64,000 nt of DNA from Gloeophyllum trabeum ATCC 11539 (GCF_000344685.1 NW_006920412.1:1963675-2027674); one strand, 5' to 3'. Positions 33,339 to 45,894 are shown, counted from the first letter of the stretch. The notes: a model not told the origin generated them from the letters alone. A program made the numbers and translations.

Positions 33339-34438
33339 TCATGCCATGGTACTGCTTGGAGCGCTGGACTCTGCAATACTAGCACCCTCCTTCAAATCAC
33401 TGGCACTGTCTGTATCACCCTCAGCCTCCTCATACGGCTTCCTGTTATACAAGAATGCAGCAAAGTCTTTCGCGACCCAGTCGTGGATCCGGCTCGTGGG
33501 ATGGACCTGGTCGACCCAAACCTCGCCAAAGGCGGTCACGGTGTCTAGCGAAGAGAAGCCGTGCGAGATGGGGTCGTTTAGGATGCGGCTGAATGTGCGG
33601 TGGGCGGAGTAGATGAAGACGGAGGCGTCGGGGTGGTCGGCGGCGAACGCTTTGCAGTGCTCACGGAGGCGCCTGTTCCAGCTGTCGTAAAGAGAGGAAG
33701 AGCGCGAGCTTCCTGTGATACAAGATATAGTTCATTCGGGGCACGAAGGAAAACATGGGCGACGTACCGATCGGTGCACGTTCAATTGGAGGGACGTCGA
33801 TGAAGCAGAAGTTGCGAGCGCCTGTCTCGTATAGCGAATGTTGCAGCTCAAACAGCTCACTCATACCGGGCAGGGCGACTCCCTGCCATCTAAAGACGCA
33901 AAGTTTTAGATTCTGACTTGCGCCACCGTGACTCTGACACCCACGAGATATCATTAATCCCGATCCAGGTAACTGTGAAGTATAGCTCCATCAATACATG
34001 CATCACTGGATATCGATGAGCGGGTAACTTACCAAAAAGTGTATCTTCCGCAGTCCAGGGTGCCCAATCTGGCTTCTGCCCGACATGAGGAAGGAATTGC
34101 CGCTCAACCTGTCTCTTTACACCAGCGATGGTGTCGCCTCCTACGGCATAATCATAGACTAAAAGCGGATTCGGGGTATATTTTGTAACGAGGTGTCCAA
34201 CCCAATTAGGCTGGTCTTGTTCTGTCCAGGTAATCCCGGGGAAGTCTACGCCGAGAGGCTCTTCAGGTCTTGGGTGTCTCGAGCGCGAGTTATATCCTAC
34301 ATCGGAATAGGAATCGCCGCTGAAGGTTGCTATATAGAGCTGCAGCCGAATGCACTACACGTCTACTCACAAGATCACGAGGTGCTTGAGCCCGCTGTAA
34401 CCTGGCCAACTGCTGGTCGTTTGCACGGCCTCCCCCAT
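33339..34438 (-). CDS. SGNH/GDSL hydrolase, CE16-like acetylesterase
   Basis: SGNH-fold esterases of family CE16 remove acetyl groups from hemicellulose-derived oligosaccharides. Exons (in transcript order) 34371-34438, 34033-34319, 33945-33972, 33768-33889 and 33339-33712 give 292 aa. Block I is FGDSYSDVGYN (nucleophile Ser), block III is VTWIGINDIS and the Asp-His pair is in WVDQVHPTSRIHDWV. Exon 3 is only 28 nt. The N-terminus (MGEAVQTTSSWPGYSGLKHLV) lacks a hydrophobic signal peptide, unlike secreted CE16 enzymes, so it may be intracellular or have a missed upstream exon. It is divergent with SAM37. Confidence 0.88.
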
Positions 34439-34773
34439 TGAGTATCGGGGTAACAGCAATCTAGCTCTTGTCTCTGGCGAAGCAGACAAAGAGCTAGCGA
34501 GGCGTCGAGCTACTCTACAGATAGATGCTAGGGCCACTGTGAAAGGCGAGAGACCTGATCCCTGTGAGATCGAGGTATAAGAGGAAGACAGGTAGATCTG
34601 GAGATCTATGTATATCAGAGCAAGCCTGATATGCCAAGGTGGAGCGTGATGGCGGTTAGGATGTGGCCCGTCAGTGGCGGTGCTCCTTTGTTAGGATCAG
34701 AGGCTCTTGACAAACAAGGCCACGTGGTTTTGCCTTCAACGCGGATCCGGTGCGAAACGGAACTCTGCCTGGC
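34439..34773. other. Divergent promoter region esterase/SAM37
   Basis: 335 bp between divergent start codons; contains imperfect palindromic copies of a CTAGCTC/GAGCTAG motif (about 34459-34510). No gene seen. Confidence 0.45.
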
Positions 34774-36146
34774 ATGTCGCATCCGCACACCCTCGTCCTT
34801 CACATATGGCCGGGACGCTGGGGTCTCATATCCGTGGACCCGGCCTGTCTAGCAGCCGCATTGTACTTGCAACTCACTATCCCCGGCGAGTTCTCTGTTG
34901 CAGAATGCACGAACCCGGATCTATCTCCTAGTGGTGGGTTAGTGCGTCTGCTGTCCGCGGACGTCTAGTCTTCTGACCTTTGGAGATAGGCAAACTGCCT
35001 TTTCTAACTGATGGAATGCACTCCGTCTCTCCCCTGGCATCCATCATGAAGTTCGTCTCGTACCGGAGACTCGGCGAGTCACCCTCGGAGAGCGCTGACC
35101 ATAGGGTCAACGATTTGGATGCCATCCTGAATGTCCACGAGAGGGCGCAGAAGGCGGCGTGGTGCGCTCACATAGAGTCGCAGCTTGGAGACCTTCTGGT
35201 ATGCCATCTACTCATGTTCCTCCTGACAAAGCTTAGCGCGATCCCAGGGCCATGCAATGTACGCCATGCAAGTCAACTGGCGTGAGCTCGTCCACCCCAC
35301 GTTTGCTATGATGCTGCCCGTACCTCAGCGCTATTATGTCCCAGGACGTCTGCGAGACACATACAAGTCTCGCTTGGAATCATCTGACCTGTGGGATGTT
35401 TCTGGCGAGGAGGTCGAGGAGAAGCCGAAATTCGGCGAGAAAAAGAAGGAAGAACCAAAGGAGCACCAGTTCAAGCGAGTGTTCCAAAGGGACAAGGTAC
35501 AACGCGTTCCTTTCATTGTGCTTCGCCTTCCTTCCTAAATTTGTGACCCAGATAGTAGAGAAGGCCAGAGACATTCTGGACATCTATGCGAGACTGCTCG
35601 GAGACAAGTCATTCTTTTTCCATGATCGGTTAGTGATCACATACGCTCCGACTCGATATCGGTGCTAAGCGACTTTGTAGGCCAACGACTTTGGATATTG
35701 TGTTAGCCGCCCATATACTTCTTCTCATCGAGCCACCCTATCCAGACCCTCTTTTGAAGTCACTCGTGAACGAGTCCTACCCTCGCCTCGCCTCGCACGC
35801 CCGATCCGTGTACTCGGCCGCTTTCCCCGTGAGCGAGTCTTATCCACCTCTGGCTTCGTCTAGCCAATCCTCGCTCCGAGCACTCCTTCCCTCGTTCAGT
35901 TGGAGTAGTGTCCGTCCTGCATCAGCCCCGAAGAACACCAAAGAGGATAGCAAGATTGACTTGTGGACGCTGGGGTGGATCGCTCTCGCTACTATCGGTA
36001 CCATCGGGTTTTGGGCAGTCGCTGGACCAAGAATCACGTTTGTGGTTGCAGTAGATGATGAGGACGAGGTAAACGAGTTGGATGAGGCGGAAGATGACGC
36101 ACCGGAGAATCCACCGATATCTGACGATGAAGGAGGGGTATCGTAA
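34774..36146 (+). CDS. SAM37: Metaxin / SAM37 outer-membrane sorting subunit
   Basis: SAM37/metaxin belongs to the SAM complex, which inserts beta-barrel proteins into the mitochondrial outer membrane. Exons 34774-34933, 34990-35198, 35248-35496, 35552-35628 and 35681-36146 give 386 aa. The thioredoxin-like N-terminal part shows LVLHIWPGRWGLISVDPACLA, then CTNPDLSPSGKLPFLTDG across the first intron. The GST-C-like part shows NWRELVHPTFAMMLPVPQRYY, ILDIYARLLGDKSFFF and RPTTLDIVLAAHILLL. A membrane segment near the end (TLGWIALATIGTIGFWAVAG) is followed by a very acidic tail. This tail-anchored form is usual for fungi. Confidence 0.92.
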
Positions 36147-36217
36147 TGGGACAATATCGATCTACGTATAGCTTATTACCTTCGAATGTGAATTTCAGCA
36201 TCCACAGTGGATTTGAC

Positions 36218-36597
36218 GGGTCGCGGCAGGACCCCCGATAATTGGTATAAATGCCTGATCAGGTTCCGGACAAATTTTGGGACTTTAGAGCCCTCAATGG
36301 CTGATTTTTTACAGACAAATCGGCCGATTCTGGAGAACAGGCCTGATTTTTTTCCGGACATTTTGGTCAGACTTGGCCATTTCGATGCCATATTTACCCC
36401 GGCACCTGCCGGGGAAGCTAAATTTAGACGTACCCACGCCACAGTTGCCTTTTAGAGCCACTTTTTCGCTGTGATGCCTGTTTTTTTCCGGACAAAAGGT
36501 CCAAAATCGGCGATTTTCTTCCGGACAAAATGGGTCTACTTATGGGTCCTCGGGATCAGGCATTTATACTGATTATCGGGGGTCCTGTCGCGGCGGG
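36218..36597. mobile_element. MITE between SAM37 and TAF7
   Basis: About 40 bp at 36221-36260, containing CAGGACCCCCGATAA and TATAAATGCCTGATC, recur as the reverse complement at about 36553-36592 with a few mismatches. The 375-bp element has no coding capacity. The interior contains four copies of a TCCGGACA motif (near 36265, 36353, 36490 and 36521), three of them after a T run. The flanks share GGGT, but an exact target duplication could not be fixed. It ends about 125 bp before the TAF7 start codon. Confidence 0.75.
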
Positions 36598-36723
36598 TGA
36601 GTCCATCGCACGTGGTGTTGTGACCGGCACAGCCACACACTCGACGATCACCCACGCCACCGAGATCGTGACCTCGTCTCCGCTCTTAGAGTATTTGGAT
36701 TTGTCGCGGTTGCCTCTCCCGCC

Positions 36724-38382
36724 ATGGATGACGAACACATCGTCGTCGACGACATTGACGAAAAGCCTACTACTAATGGATCATCGTATGCTACCACAGC
36801 CGCTCATCGCGCCGCCCGACATGCGGACAATGCCAGAGCATCGTCGTCGCGCCTGCAGGGGCTTGGGACAACAGAACGGACGACTCGCTCGGCAGCAGCA
36901 CGAATGAAGCCGCAGCCCAAGCTGAAGCTGAAGCTGAGTGAGAAGGCTGCCCAGCAGGCGCCGGGAATGTCGTTCCTCGGATCCTATGACAGAGAACTGG
37001 ACTCGGACGATGAGGATTTGGCATTCGAGGAGCAATTCGTCCTGCGCATGCCCCCTGGAGATGATTGCGAGAGGCTGCGGAAGATGGTTTCAACGAGGGA
37101 AGTGGAGAATGACGTTTGGTTTAAATTTAAAGGTACGTATATGTGCTTTAATATGTCACATTCCGCTCAATCCGCACATAGATGCCAGACGAGCTGTATT
37201 CCACATAGGAAATAACCTTTACTCTGCGAAACTGGTCGATCTACCTTGTATAATCGAATCCCAGAAGACGCTGGACAATAAGCAGATGTTCAAAGTTGCA
37301 GATATATGCCAGGTTGCCCCGTTCCATCAGCTGCTATCCCTGTTCGATGCTGACTGGTCGCCTTCAGATGCTGGTGGTAGAGGGCAAGGTGGACAATGAA
37401 GAGGCTGTTAGCAGCCAGAAGAATTTCAATATCGACGAATTCATCTGGCCGCATGGGATCACGCCGCCGCTTCACTGGGTTCGGAAGAGAAGGTTTAGGA
37501 AAAGGGTGAACAGGAGAGTGAGTTAGTATTCTTTACTTGTTATTGGCCCTTAGTTCATACATGCATCGTAGACCATCGAGAGTGTAGAAGAGCAGGTTGA
37601 GCGACTATTAGAAGCAGACGCCGCGGCGTCGCAGGTTCAATATGGTATTCAAGTTTCACCTCTATAGTCAGCTTACCCTAACCTATCCCTTTATTTTAGA
37701 CGTGCTAGAGAATGTGAACCCTGACATGTCTGACTCTGAATTTGCGGACCATGAACAATCCTTCGATGCGCCAACACCAGCTTTTGGCTCGGAACTCGGC
37801 GACGCGCCCACGCCTTTACCGGGCGAAGAAGATCTCGCACAGGACGGAGAGGAAGGCGAAGATGGCGAGGACGAAGGTGATGGTGACATTGATGAGGAAC
37901 TAGCGGCGGAGCTAGACCTTGCTTTGGGTGATGAGGACGAGGGAGATGATGCGGATGAGGAAGACGAAGAGGAGGAGAGTGAAGAGGAGGAAGACGACGA
38001 TGAAGACGATGAAGTCAGCCAAGCGAAGAAGTTGTTGAACGAGGAAATTCGAGACCTTGAAGCTGCTGTTAACAAGAAAGAGGGCGAAGTCGCAAGCAGC
38101 GCAAACCCATTGATCCGGGTGAGTTTCTTTGCGTGGTCTATTTCATCTACAACTTGCTAACTGCGTCTCTAGCGGCGGTTCGAGGATGCTCTGAAGAAAC
38201 TCAAGGCAGATCTAGCCATGAAGGTTGCACAAAGGGAAGAAATGAAGGAGAAGCAGAGAGTCGCGAAGGAAGGTGGGGCATCTGAAGCTGTTGACACTGA
38301 CGGCGACAGTGGTCCAAATGATGAGGACGCCGATGATCTCTTCGGACCTGAAGAGTCTGGAGTAGCTATGGACATTGGATAG
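36724..38382 (+). CDS. TAF7: TFIID subunit TAF7 (TAFII55)
   Basis: TAF7 binds TAF1 within TFIID and restrains its acetyltransferase activity until initiation. Exons 36724-37132, 37182-37312, 37368-37517, 37572-37644, 37700-38118 and 38173-38382 give 463 aa. The TAFII55 N domain is clear: EEQFVLRMPPGDDCERLRK, FHIGNNLYSAKLVDLPCIIE, TLDNKQMFKVADICQMLVV and EFIWPHGITPPLHWVRKRRFR. A long run of Asp/Glu follows (about residues 280-360), then a coiled coil EEIRDLEAAVNKKEGE / RRFEDALKKLKADLAMK and a DDLFG-type tail. Such an acidic middle is common in fungal TAF7. It converges on GAA1, 79 bp away. Confidence 0.94.
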
Positions 38383-38461
38383 ATAGGGAAAACGTGTCTT
38401 CTCGTGTATTGTGTGCACTGTATATTATTTCATATGTATGTGTGTGTACCACCTATTATCC

Positions 38462-40876
38462 CTATAGCAGACAGACCAATCCCCCTTGCAGAGCTAGAGG
38501 TGCATAAACCAAGCAGACGAACGGCGCAAACCAGATACCTAGAACGTCCCAATTCCACATCGCCTTCCGCACCTCTTCTTGGAGAAAGACCATCCAACCA
38601 AAGCCTAGTAGTGCGTATGCGAGGTACGTAGCTATACGAACCCCCAGCTCGGGAGACGATGAGGCAAGAGTCAACGGAACGCCCAGCAAGACAGCAGATA
38701 TTGCTGCCAAGGAGAAATTGAGGACTGATGTCACTGAAATGACAGTTGAGGCAATGCAGAGGTTTATGGACTTCAGGACGTTGCGGATGGCTGTTCTCAG
38801 CTCCGTCTGCGCTTGTCCCGAGAGTGAATAGATAACGGGGACTGGTGAGGTAAGGTAGAGAAGGAACAGCGGTAGTGTCTGTAACAAATAGGTTAGCTAG
38901 TGAATCCTGTAAAGTGAAAGCGGCATCTACTGACGGTTGCTGTGTCCAGTCCAGGCGATTTCGTGAGAGCAAGGAAGACTACCAGCCCGAAGGCGTGTGT
39001 GTACAGCACAATGGAAAGAGCTGCAAGTACAGGCCTCGAACGACGCGTCCATCTTCCACCACTGTGCGGACGAGGAGTCTTCTCATCCTTCGCGTCGGCT
39101 TGCTCGGGGGGCAATTGACGCCAGCCCGCCGATATCCACTCTGAGATTCCCCCGAACATCATTGACACGCTGATCAAGATGGCGCTAGGCAGATACATCC
39201 CGATTTTCATGAATGTGTAGGGGCTGGTCATGATATAGAAGAAGAACGAGGCGTGCAAGCGCTCGAGGAGATTATTCGTTGTCCTGAGCGACGACTCTAT
39301 GACTCTGCGACAGTAGTTAGTAAGTGCGAACAGGCGGCAACTCGTCCAGAATACAGACCGGCCTATCGCATGAAACCCATGTGGACCTGGTGCGGGTTCT
39401 GCGAAGAGGGTTATAGCATCTATGCGGAATCTTGGTATTCCACTGTCAGAGAGGATATAGAGACCGTAGACGTAACACATACTGATGGAACAAGCCATGG
39501 ACGCCACTAGCCATTCCTCGTGCCTGGTAGCCTACGTGTCGAAAGACGTTCTTTGCCCGATACGCGAACTCCTTGAAGTCGTTGTTGTCCCGCACCACGC
39601 TTGGCAGCCAAGGCGGGAGGCCTAACACATCCTTGCTAGGGAATTCACTCGGTTCAAAATGATCGTATAGTAAGATCGGGACGCCACCAGTGTAGCGGGA
39701 GATGATTTGGCAAGAATTAATGAGATCCTGGTTTGGCAGGCGACCGTTCAAGCCCTCTAAGATAATTCAGTATCCTTGGCCCTAGAGAAAATCTGGGGTC
39801 ATTCATACCTATAAAGAAGCCAAGATGTGAAAATGAATGTCCCGGATAGTCAATGTTCAAGGCCGTCCATATAACACCCGAGGAGAGAGTCAAGGGTTCC
39901 ACCTGCAGGTCTTATCAGAGGCAGGTCAGACTCGCCTCCACCCACAAAGTAGCAGACATACTGGATTGTAGCGAGCCATGGTATGCACTGAGCCATGCAT
40001 GCATACCATCCATGTACCCGTCGCTGATAACAAAGATAAGATCCTTGGCCCACAGCGCATGTTCTGGTGCGAAGTGGAAATGTCAATGATAGGAACATCA
40101 AGCATGGTGAGCACAGATAACTACTTTTGAGAAAAGCAGCCAACGCTAGGACAGTGGCAACACCCCGACTATTGATAGTACCGTCACCCTCCCCTGTTCT
40201 GCTTAGCCAGGAAGCGCTGATGACCATGGCTTCGGCACCGGAGGCTCGAGGTGAGGAAGAGACCGCGTAGACATTGACGCCCTCTATGGTCTAGGACAGT
40301 CAGACGAGCACGGATATAAGGCGCACAGCACGCGCACCTCACTACCTTTCCTGTATTTGTAAGACTGGCTTGCAGCTGGAAGGCCGAGCTTATGTAGTTC
40401 AGTGACCAATAGGTCTGCCCGCCTTGTTTGGACATGAGTACAGCGGAAGATATTGATATTTTCAGACTGACTCGCTGCTGCTGATATTATTCCGGATCCA
40501 CTCGTCTATTTGATCCAGGTATCTGTCGGCTCTATGTACATCGTTCCAGTCCCAATAGGTGCTAACCTGTACGATATTATGTCTAGAGAATGACAGGCGA
40601 GGGATGGACATACCTGGCCGGGCTGAAGTGCATTCTCATCAATATACGTCCCTTGACTCAGCATAGGCAGAGGTATAAGAAGCATCCATAGCAGACCGAC
40701 AACCAGAAGGGTTACTCTATACAGACGTCAGAGCAGTCAGACCTCATAGCCAGTGCATGGAAATACTTGATGTATGGCAGCCTTTTCCACAGGGTCGCCG
40801 ATAAAGCCCTTCGCCTCTGGATTCGAGCGACATTGGCGTCCCCGCCCCCCCTTCTGAGCCGACTCAGCAAACTCAT
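38462..40876 (-). CDS. GAA1: GPI transamidase subunit GAA1
   Basis: GAA1 is an ER membrane subunit of the GPI transamidase, which attaches GPI anchors to protein C-termini. The start MSLLSRLRRGGGDAN was fixed by a 51-nt intron leading into VTLLVVGLLWMLLIPLP, the N-terminal membrane anchor, then GTYIDENALQPGQ. The luminal M28-like domain shows LHKLGLPAASQSY, VYAVSSSPRASGAEAMVISAS, DGTINSRGVATVLALAAFL and WAKDLIFVISDGYMDGMHAW. Later parts are ALNIDYPGHSFSHLGF, EGLNGRLPNQDLINSC, RDNNDFKEFAYRAKNVFRH, YRIDAITLFAEP and the polytopic C-terminal half (LPLFLLYLTSPVPVI, WVFLQ-type segments). About eight exons. The protein is nearest the usual 600 aa. The start is divergent with the deubiquitinase, 179 bp apart. 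Confidence 0.92.
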
Positions 40877-41055
40877 GACATACCCGAGAACAGTAGAAAG
40901 CCCGCGTCGTGGCGTGCAAGAAGCATGGCACCGGACACGTCGATCACTCGGAGCCTGTATTGATCGTCTAGCCCACGTGTGGCGTACAAGGCTTCTTACT
41001 TGGTTCTGCCTCAGGACTTGCAAACTCTCTCGTCTGCCACTTATACCGTGAAGAG

Positions 41056-44000
41056 ATGGCACCAGCTCGGAGACGTCGCAAGTCGCCCGCGAACAATGGG
41101 TTAGCGGCGGGAGAGAAGTTGAAGCGCGAAGTGCTGCAGGGTTCTCGTTCAAACTTGTGGAGTTGGGTCGGGATAGAGGTCACGAATGTGTCAGATATAA
41201 CCGACGAACACCGTCTAATGTCCTGCGGACTATCCAAACGCAATGGCTGGCCCATCTGTCGCAACAAGTATGCTTCAGGGGACCTGCCACAGTCCAAAGG
41301 GAACCTGACAAGGGATGCCGCGCACTCCGCAGCGGACGAGGATATTATCGTCATATCCGATGATGAAACAGGACTCGAATGCTCTCGTAAAGCGTGCAAG
41401 AACAACCCTAATTGCCTTAACTATCTGGGTCAGGAGGCTTGGGAGAATGAAGGTGAGCGCCGCTGACATGCATTTGAATATCCCACTTCATGACATACCG
41501 CATTAAGAGAAAGCCAAGGAGGCATATCTGAAGGCAGCGGAGCTTGGGCCGGATCCCCGTCTGCAAATGCGCGATCCAGGATCCCCAGTTGGGCTGAAGG
41601 TATACATGCTCACCTTTGATGCTGAGAGTTGTTGGTCATCAATGAACCGTCCAGAACTTAGGAGCAACTTGCTACGCCAACGCCTTTCTTCAAGTACGTT
41701 CGATACACGTTCTCTTGACGATGCATAATCAACCTCGTCGTCCAGGTTTGGTTCCAAGACCTGGCCTTTCGCGCAGGCGTTTACAGATGCATGCCAACTC
41801 AGGACTGGGAACATGGATTCCAAGATACACCGGTCTTTCAGCTGCAAGTGACGTTCGCTGCATTACAGGAAGGATCGCACAAGGTATTTAATCCTGTGAA
41901 ACTTGTTGAGAGTCTGCGATTGCGGACGACCGAGCAGCAAGACGCCCAAGAGTTCGTCTCCCCTTATTAATCGACTACACTCGGGACTTCACAATCATCA
42001 CTGTTAGATTCTCGAAATTATTTATGTCGTATCTCGATGCGGAGTTCAAGAAGCAGTCTGAACCGTCTCTGAGGACTCTCATCCCTGATCAAGTGAAGCC
42101 ATAGTATGAGCGCCTTTGTATCTTCTAACTGCTTATAGTTCCAAGGTACTCAAGTATACGGCACCGAATGCCTCAATTGCCACAATAGATCGGAAACTCT
42201 CAGTGAATTTCTTGAGCTGGAGATCAGCCTGCAGGTAGGTTGGTTCCTAGTCATGCACGTGCAATACTTACCACATACTGTAGCCCAACTGTAGACTAGA
42301 GCAGCGAATAGATGCCCTCCTACAACCCGAGACGTTGTCCGGGGATAATAAGTGCGATTGCTTGTTTCGTATATGTGCAAATACCTGAGGTGTGTACAGG
42401 TACCTTTGTCCAAGATGTGAAACCTTGCAAGATGCGACCCGGTACACCAAGCTGCGCGAACTACCACCCGTCCTCCATATCTCCTTGATGCGATTCGTTT
42501 ACGACCTCGGGTCTATGGAACGCAAGAAATGTAGCCACTCTGTCACTTTCCCTACTGTTCTCGATATGGACCAGTTCTTGGATAGATCGCCTGGTGATTA
42601 TAGCCAGCCTGGGGATAGCAAGAATCTCTACCGTCTGCAAGGCGTCCTTTTGCACAAGGGAGCTAGTGCTTTGCATGGTCATTATGAAGCCCAGGTGTAT
42701 GATATTGCGTATGTACTACTTTAGTATCCTGCTTTGCTCGCGCTCAGATCCTTCCAGAAGCAAGCAGTGGTATCGGTTTAATGACGAGTCGGTCTCTGCA
42801 CTTACATCTATGCCATACCTCCCACTTCCAGATGAAGCAGACGAAGCTGTGGAGATAGAGAACAAGAGTAACGGCAGGTAAGGCCATTCGCGTATGTGAA
42901 TGGTGGGTACTTGATCTGCCCTAGATCATCTAAGAGTAGCACGAAAGCCCAGAGCACGAATAGGAAACGGCAGACGCGGAAGGCTGGTGATGAAGCGAAC
43001 GTCCAGACTCTCCCATCCATGCTCGGACTTCCGGAGTCTAGGAAGTACGGGCAGTCTGGACAGGCGTATACAACGAGGTGAGCATCCGCATTTGTCTAGT
43101 GGCCTTACGTTTATATCACGCTCCTCAGGTATATTGCGTCGAAGGAGGCCTACATGCTTATATACCGTCGGGAGATGGCTGATTCCCGCACTTGTGATTC
43201 GGCGGTGGGAGCTACCAGGTCGGCAAGTCCACCATTTGCTTCGACGGGAGACGAGACGATTCGTATAATCATGCCTCCTGCACGGGCTCGTGAAGTTGTC
43301 AACGTAATGAACGAAGAGCTACGCGAAGCGATAAAGGACTACAGGTCCAAGTGAGTCAAGCACTAAGGTCATCTTCGAGCTCTAGTCCTGATCGTGATGA
43401 TAGGCAGGAGCAGAAGGTCACAGAATTGACCAAGCTTCGCAGGGTGATGATGGACATACTGCACTCCTGGAACGTGACAAGCCACGATGAGGTCGGTCCT
43501 CTCGATTACGTAGCTAGTGACGAATAATAAACAATTTACTAGCCTAGCCTGATAGTCAGCGGTCAAAGCCTTGAGGCCTGGGTAGTGAGTGGATTGAAGG
43601 AGGTCGAGCGTAAGGGCAAGCAAGCCCTGAAGACAGTAGGTGTCGCCGATGAAGGGGAGCTATGCACAGAAAGTCAGAAGTCGGCCCCGGACTCTTCTTC
43701 TACTCAGTGCGGGCCCTCCGTTCGTCGAAGGTTCTCTAATTCTACTATCGCATGTCGTCATGGTTTACTTGATCCTATGGAAGCTGGAGACATGAAGCGA
43801 CTGAGAAAGGTACGAGGTCTGGTCAGCATGCTGGAGATCCGCTCATTTGCCTCGCTTCAGACGGCCTATGAAAGGATTGTGCAGGAAACCAACTCCGAAT
43901 TTCTGCCGGTGCTCTCTTCTGGAGACATTTGCCACACCTGTGTAGCTGAACAGTTCGATGGTGATTAGCCCGATTTACTCACCTTTCTACCTACATCTGA

Positions 44001-45676
44001 ATTCCCTTGCCAAGAACGACTTTATCAAACAGAACACCCGAACCACGTTGCTCGATTCAACAAACTGTCCACTGATGACGGTGATACCAACAGCTATTGG
44101 ATATCCAAAACATGGCTTAAAGGTGGGCGACATTGCTCGCGAGTTTCGTGGCTTGTATATAATATGTCGTTCTCAGACTGGAAGCTCTCGAAGCCAAAGA
44201 TGCACAGATCGGGCCAAGAGGATCCCGCACCCAACCTTCCACCCTTCCAGCAAGATGTTCTCTGTGAACATGGATATCTTTCCACAGACGGACATCTTCG
44301 CCGTCGAATACCGGCACAGGTACGTGTGCATTGCAAGCTACATTGCTCCACCGCCAACGTGTCATAGGCGTATGACTTCTTGATCGCACGCTTCCCCGAA
44401 CTACAATTGCCGTCAGTTGATACAGAAGTATGCGCGATATGCCAAACAACGAGCCATGTCTCGAAAGAAGAGCGCCTAGAATGGAAGAGCAAGGCAGATC
44501 TGGAAAAGGTCAGTCTGACGCGCATGGCTTCGTCGTGGCGGTTCGTAGTAATTCCTCTTAGCGCGCACTCAACTACATGTATGAGAATGCGCTGGAACAC
44601 CATGGAGAGCTTCCTCCTAACATTCCATGCGCTATAATACCTCCTGAATTTGTTTCAGCGTGGAGACAGTGGGTGCGCCAGCCCTCCCAGGTTCAGCGAC
44701 CGGACAAAGTAGACAACTCCATGTTCATCTGTCGACATGGTTTGCTACTGATAGATCCGAGCTCCGCGATCGACATCGATGGCTCCGTGGCTGTAATACC
44801 CATGGGGGAGTGGGCAGTGCTCAAGAACCAGTAAGTACTAAACCACGAATGTCCCGATAACATATTGAAGCATTTCTCAGTTATCCCGCTAAACCGCTTA
44901 TCTCCGTTGAAAATCGATACGCCGGAGAAGGCTCTCGTATCGTATGCGACCTTCCCGTATGTCATGACTGTCGCTTCCAAAAGTAAATTCGTTCTGCGCC
45001 ACATTGTCGTTCACTTATTGACTCCCACCGCAGAAAATCAGATTATACCGAAACCGATATCAACCTCCGAATATGCAATGCGCAAGGACTGCAAGAAGAT
45101 CTGAAGCACTCGCAAGAGCGTCCGCGAATTTCAATATATGGTACTCGCGGCGCCAGAAGATCGAAACGGATACGGCATGGTGTCTACAAGGCGAACAATC
45201 TCAGTATTAGAATTTCGAAAGCGATGACGCTTAAGGACCTGAAGCTGAAGGTATGAAGGCCTCACTTGACTTGCCACTTCTTTATAATCTTGGATTAGTT
45301 GCAGGAAGAGAGGGACCTACCAGTAATCTGTCAACGCCTGTTCTATTGCGGCCAAGAGCTTGGGGATAACTCTCTCACAATGGGTACACTCGGGATACTT
45401 CCTAACGACACCATTGATGTACGGGAAGAACCAGAGGATGCGGACGCCCTTGATGACGAAGGCGATGGTCTGAGAAAGAAACGGCGTCTCGAGAAAGAGG
45501 GTCAGGCTTTTGATGGGACAATCCTCAGCGGTCAGCACCGGACTTCTTCTAGCCCTGAATCCCGGGAACGGGAGACGTGCGATCCACAGGACTGTGGTAA
45601 GGACTGTCCTTCCTGTACTTACCGAAACCCTCAAGAGAGGTCACTTTGCATGGTATGCGACGGGATCCTTAGTTGA
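41056..45676 (+). CDS. USP48-type ubiquitin C-terminal hydrolase with UBL and RanBP2 zinc finger
   Basis: A cysteine protease that removes ubiquitin from proteins, probably in the nucleus. Many exons run over 4.6 kb. An N-terminal extension holds an acidic SUMO-interaction-like patch (DEDIIVISDDETG). Cys box: NLGATCYANAFLQ, catalytic Cys codon at 41670-41672. Finger region: GTECLNCHNRSETLSEFLELE and YLCPRCETLQDATR. His box: LHKGASALHGHYEAQVYD. The middle part contains FICRHGLL, as in DUSP repeats, twice (CRHGLLDP, CRHGLLLIDP). A ubiquitin-like domain follows (RISKAMTLKDLKLK, LFYCGQELGDNSLT, LGILPNDTIDV). The last 25 residues form a RanBP2-type zinc finger, CPSCTYRNPQERSLCMVC. Exact exon borders in 43300-45100 were not all fixed. 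Confidence 0.9.
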
Positions 45677-45894
45677 CATCCGATTGTACATAGTAAAGCG
45701 CCATATGCAGTACCATTTCATGGTATCTCTAACGGAACAAAACTCTCAAGATGATACATTACATTCTATGTGCACAGAGATAGCTGATGAGATGACAGAA
45801 CGGTTCTGAATGTGAGATAATAATATAATCCACAAATCGGCCAGCATCCGAGAACAACCAGACTGAGAGACGTATAAATCTCGCGAATACAAGG

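Noticed and set aside
37683..38075. Poly-serine frame on the minus strand
   Set aside because: Complement of the Asp/Glu run of TAF7.
40712..40766. 26-nt intron at the first GAA1 junction
   Set aside because: Too short; a donor 25 nt earlier gives a 51-nt intron and a better N-terminus (PYIKVTLLVV).
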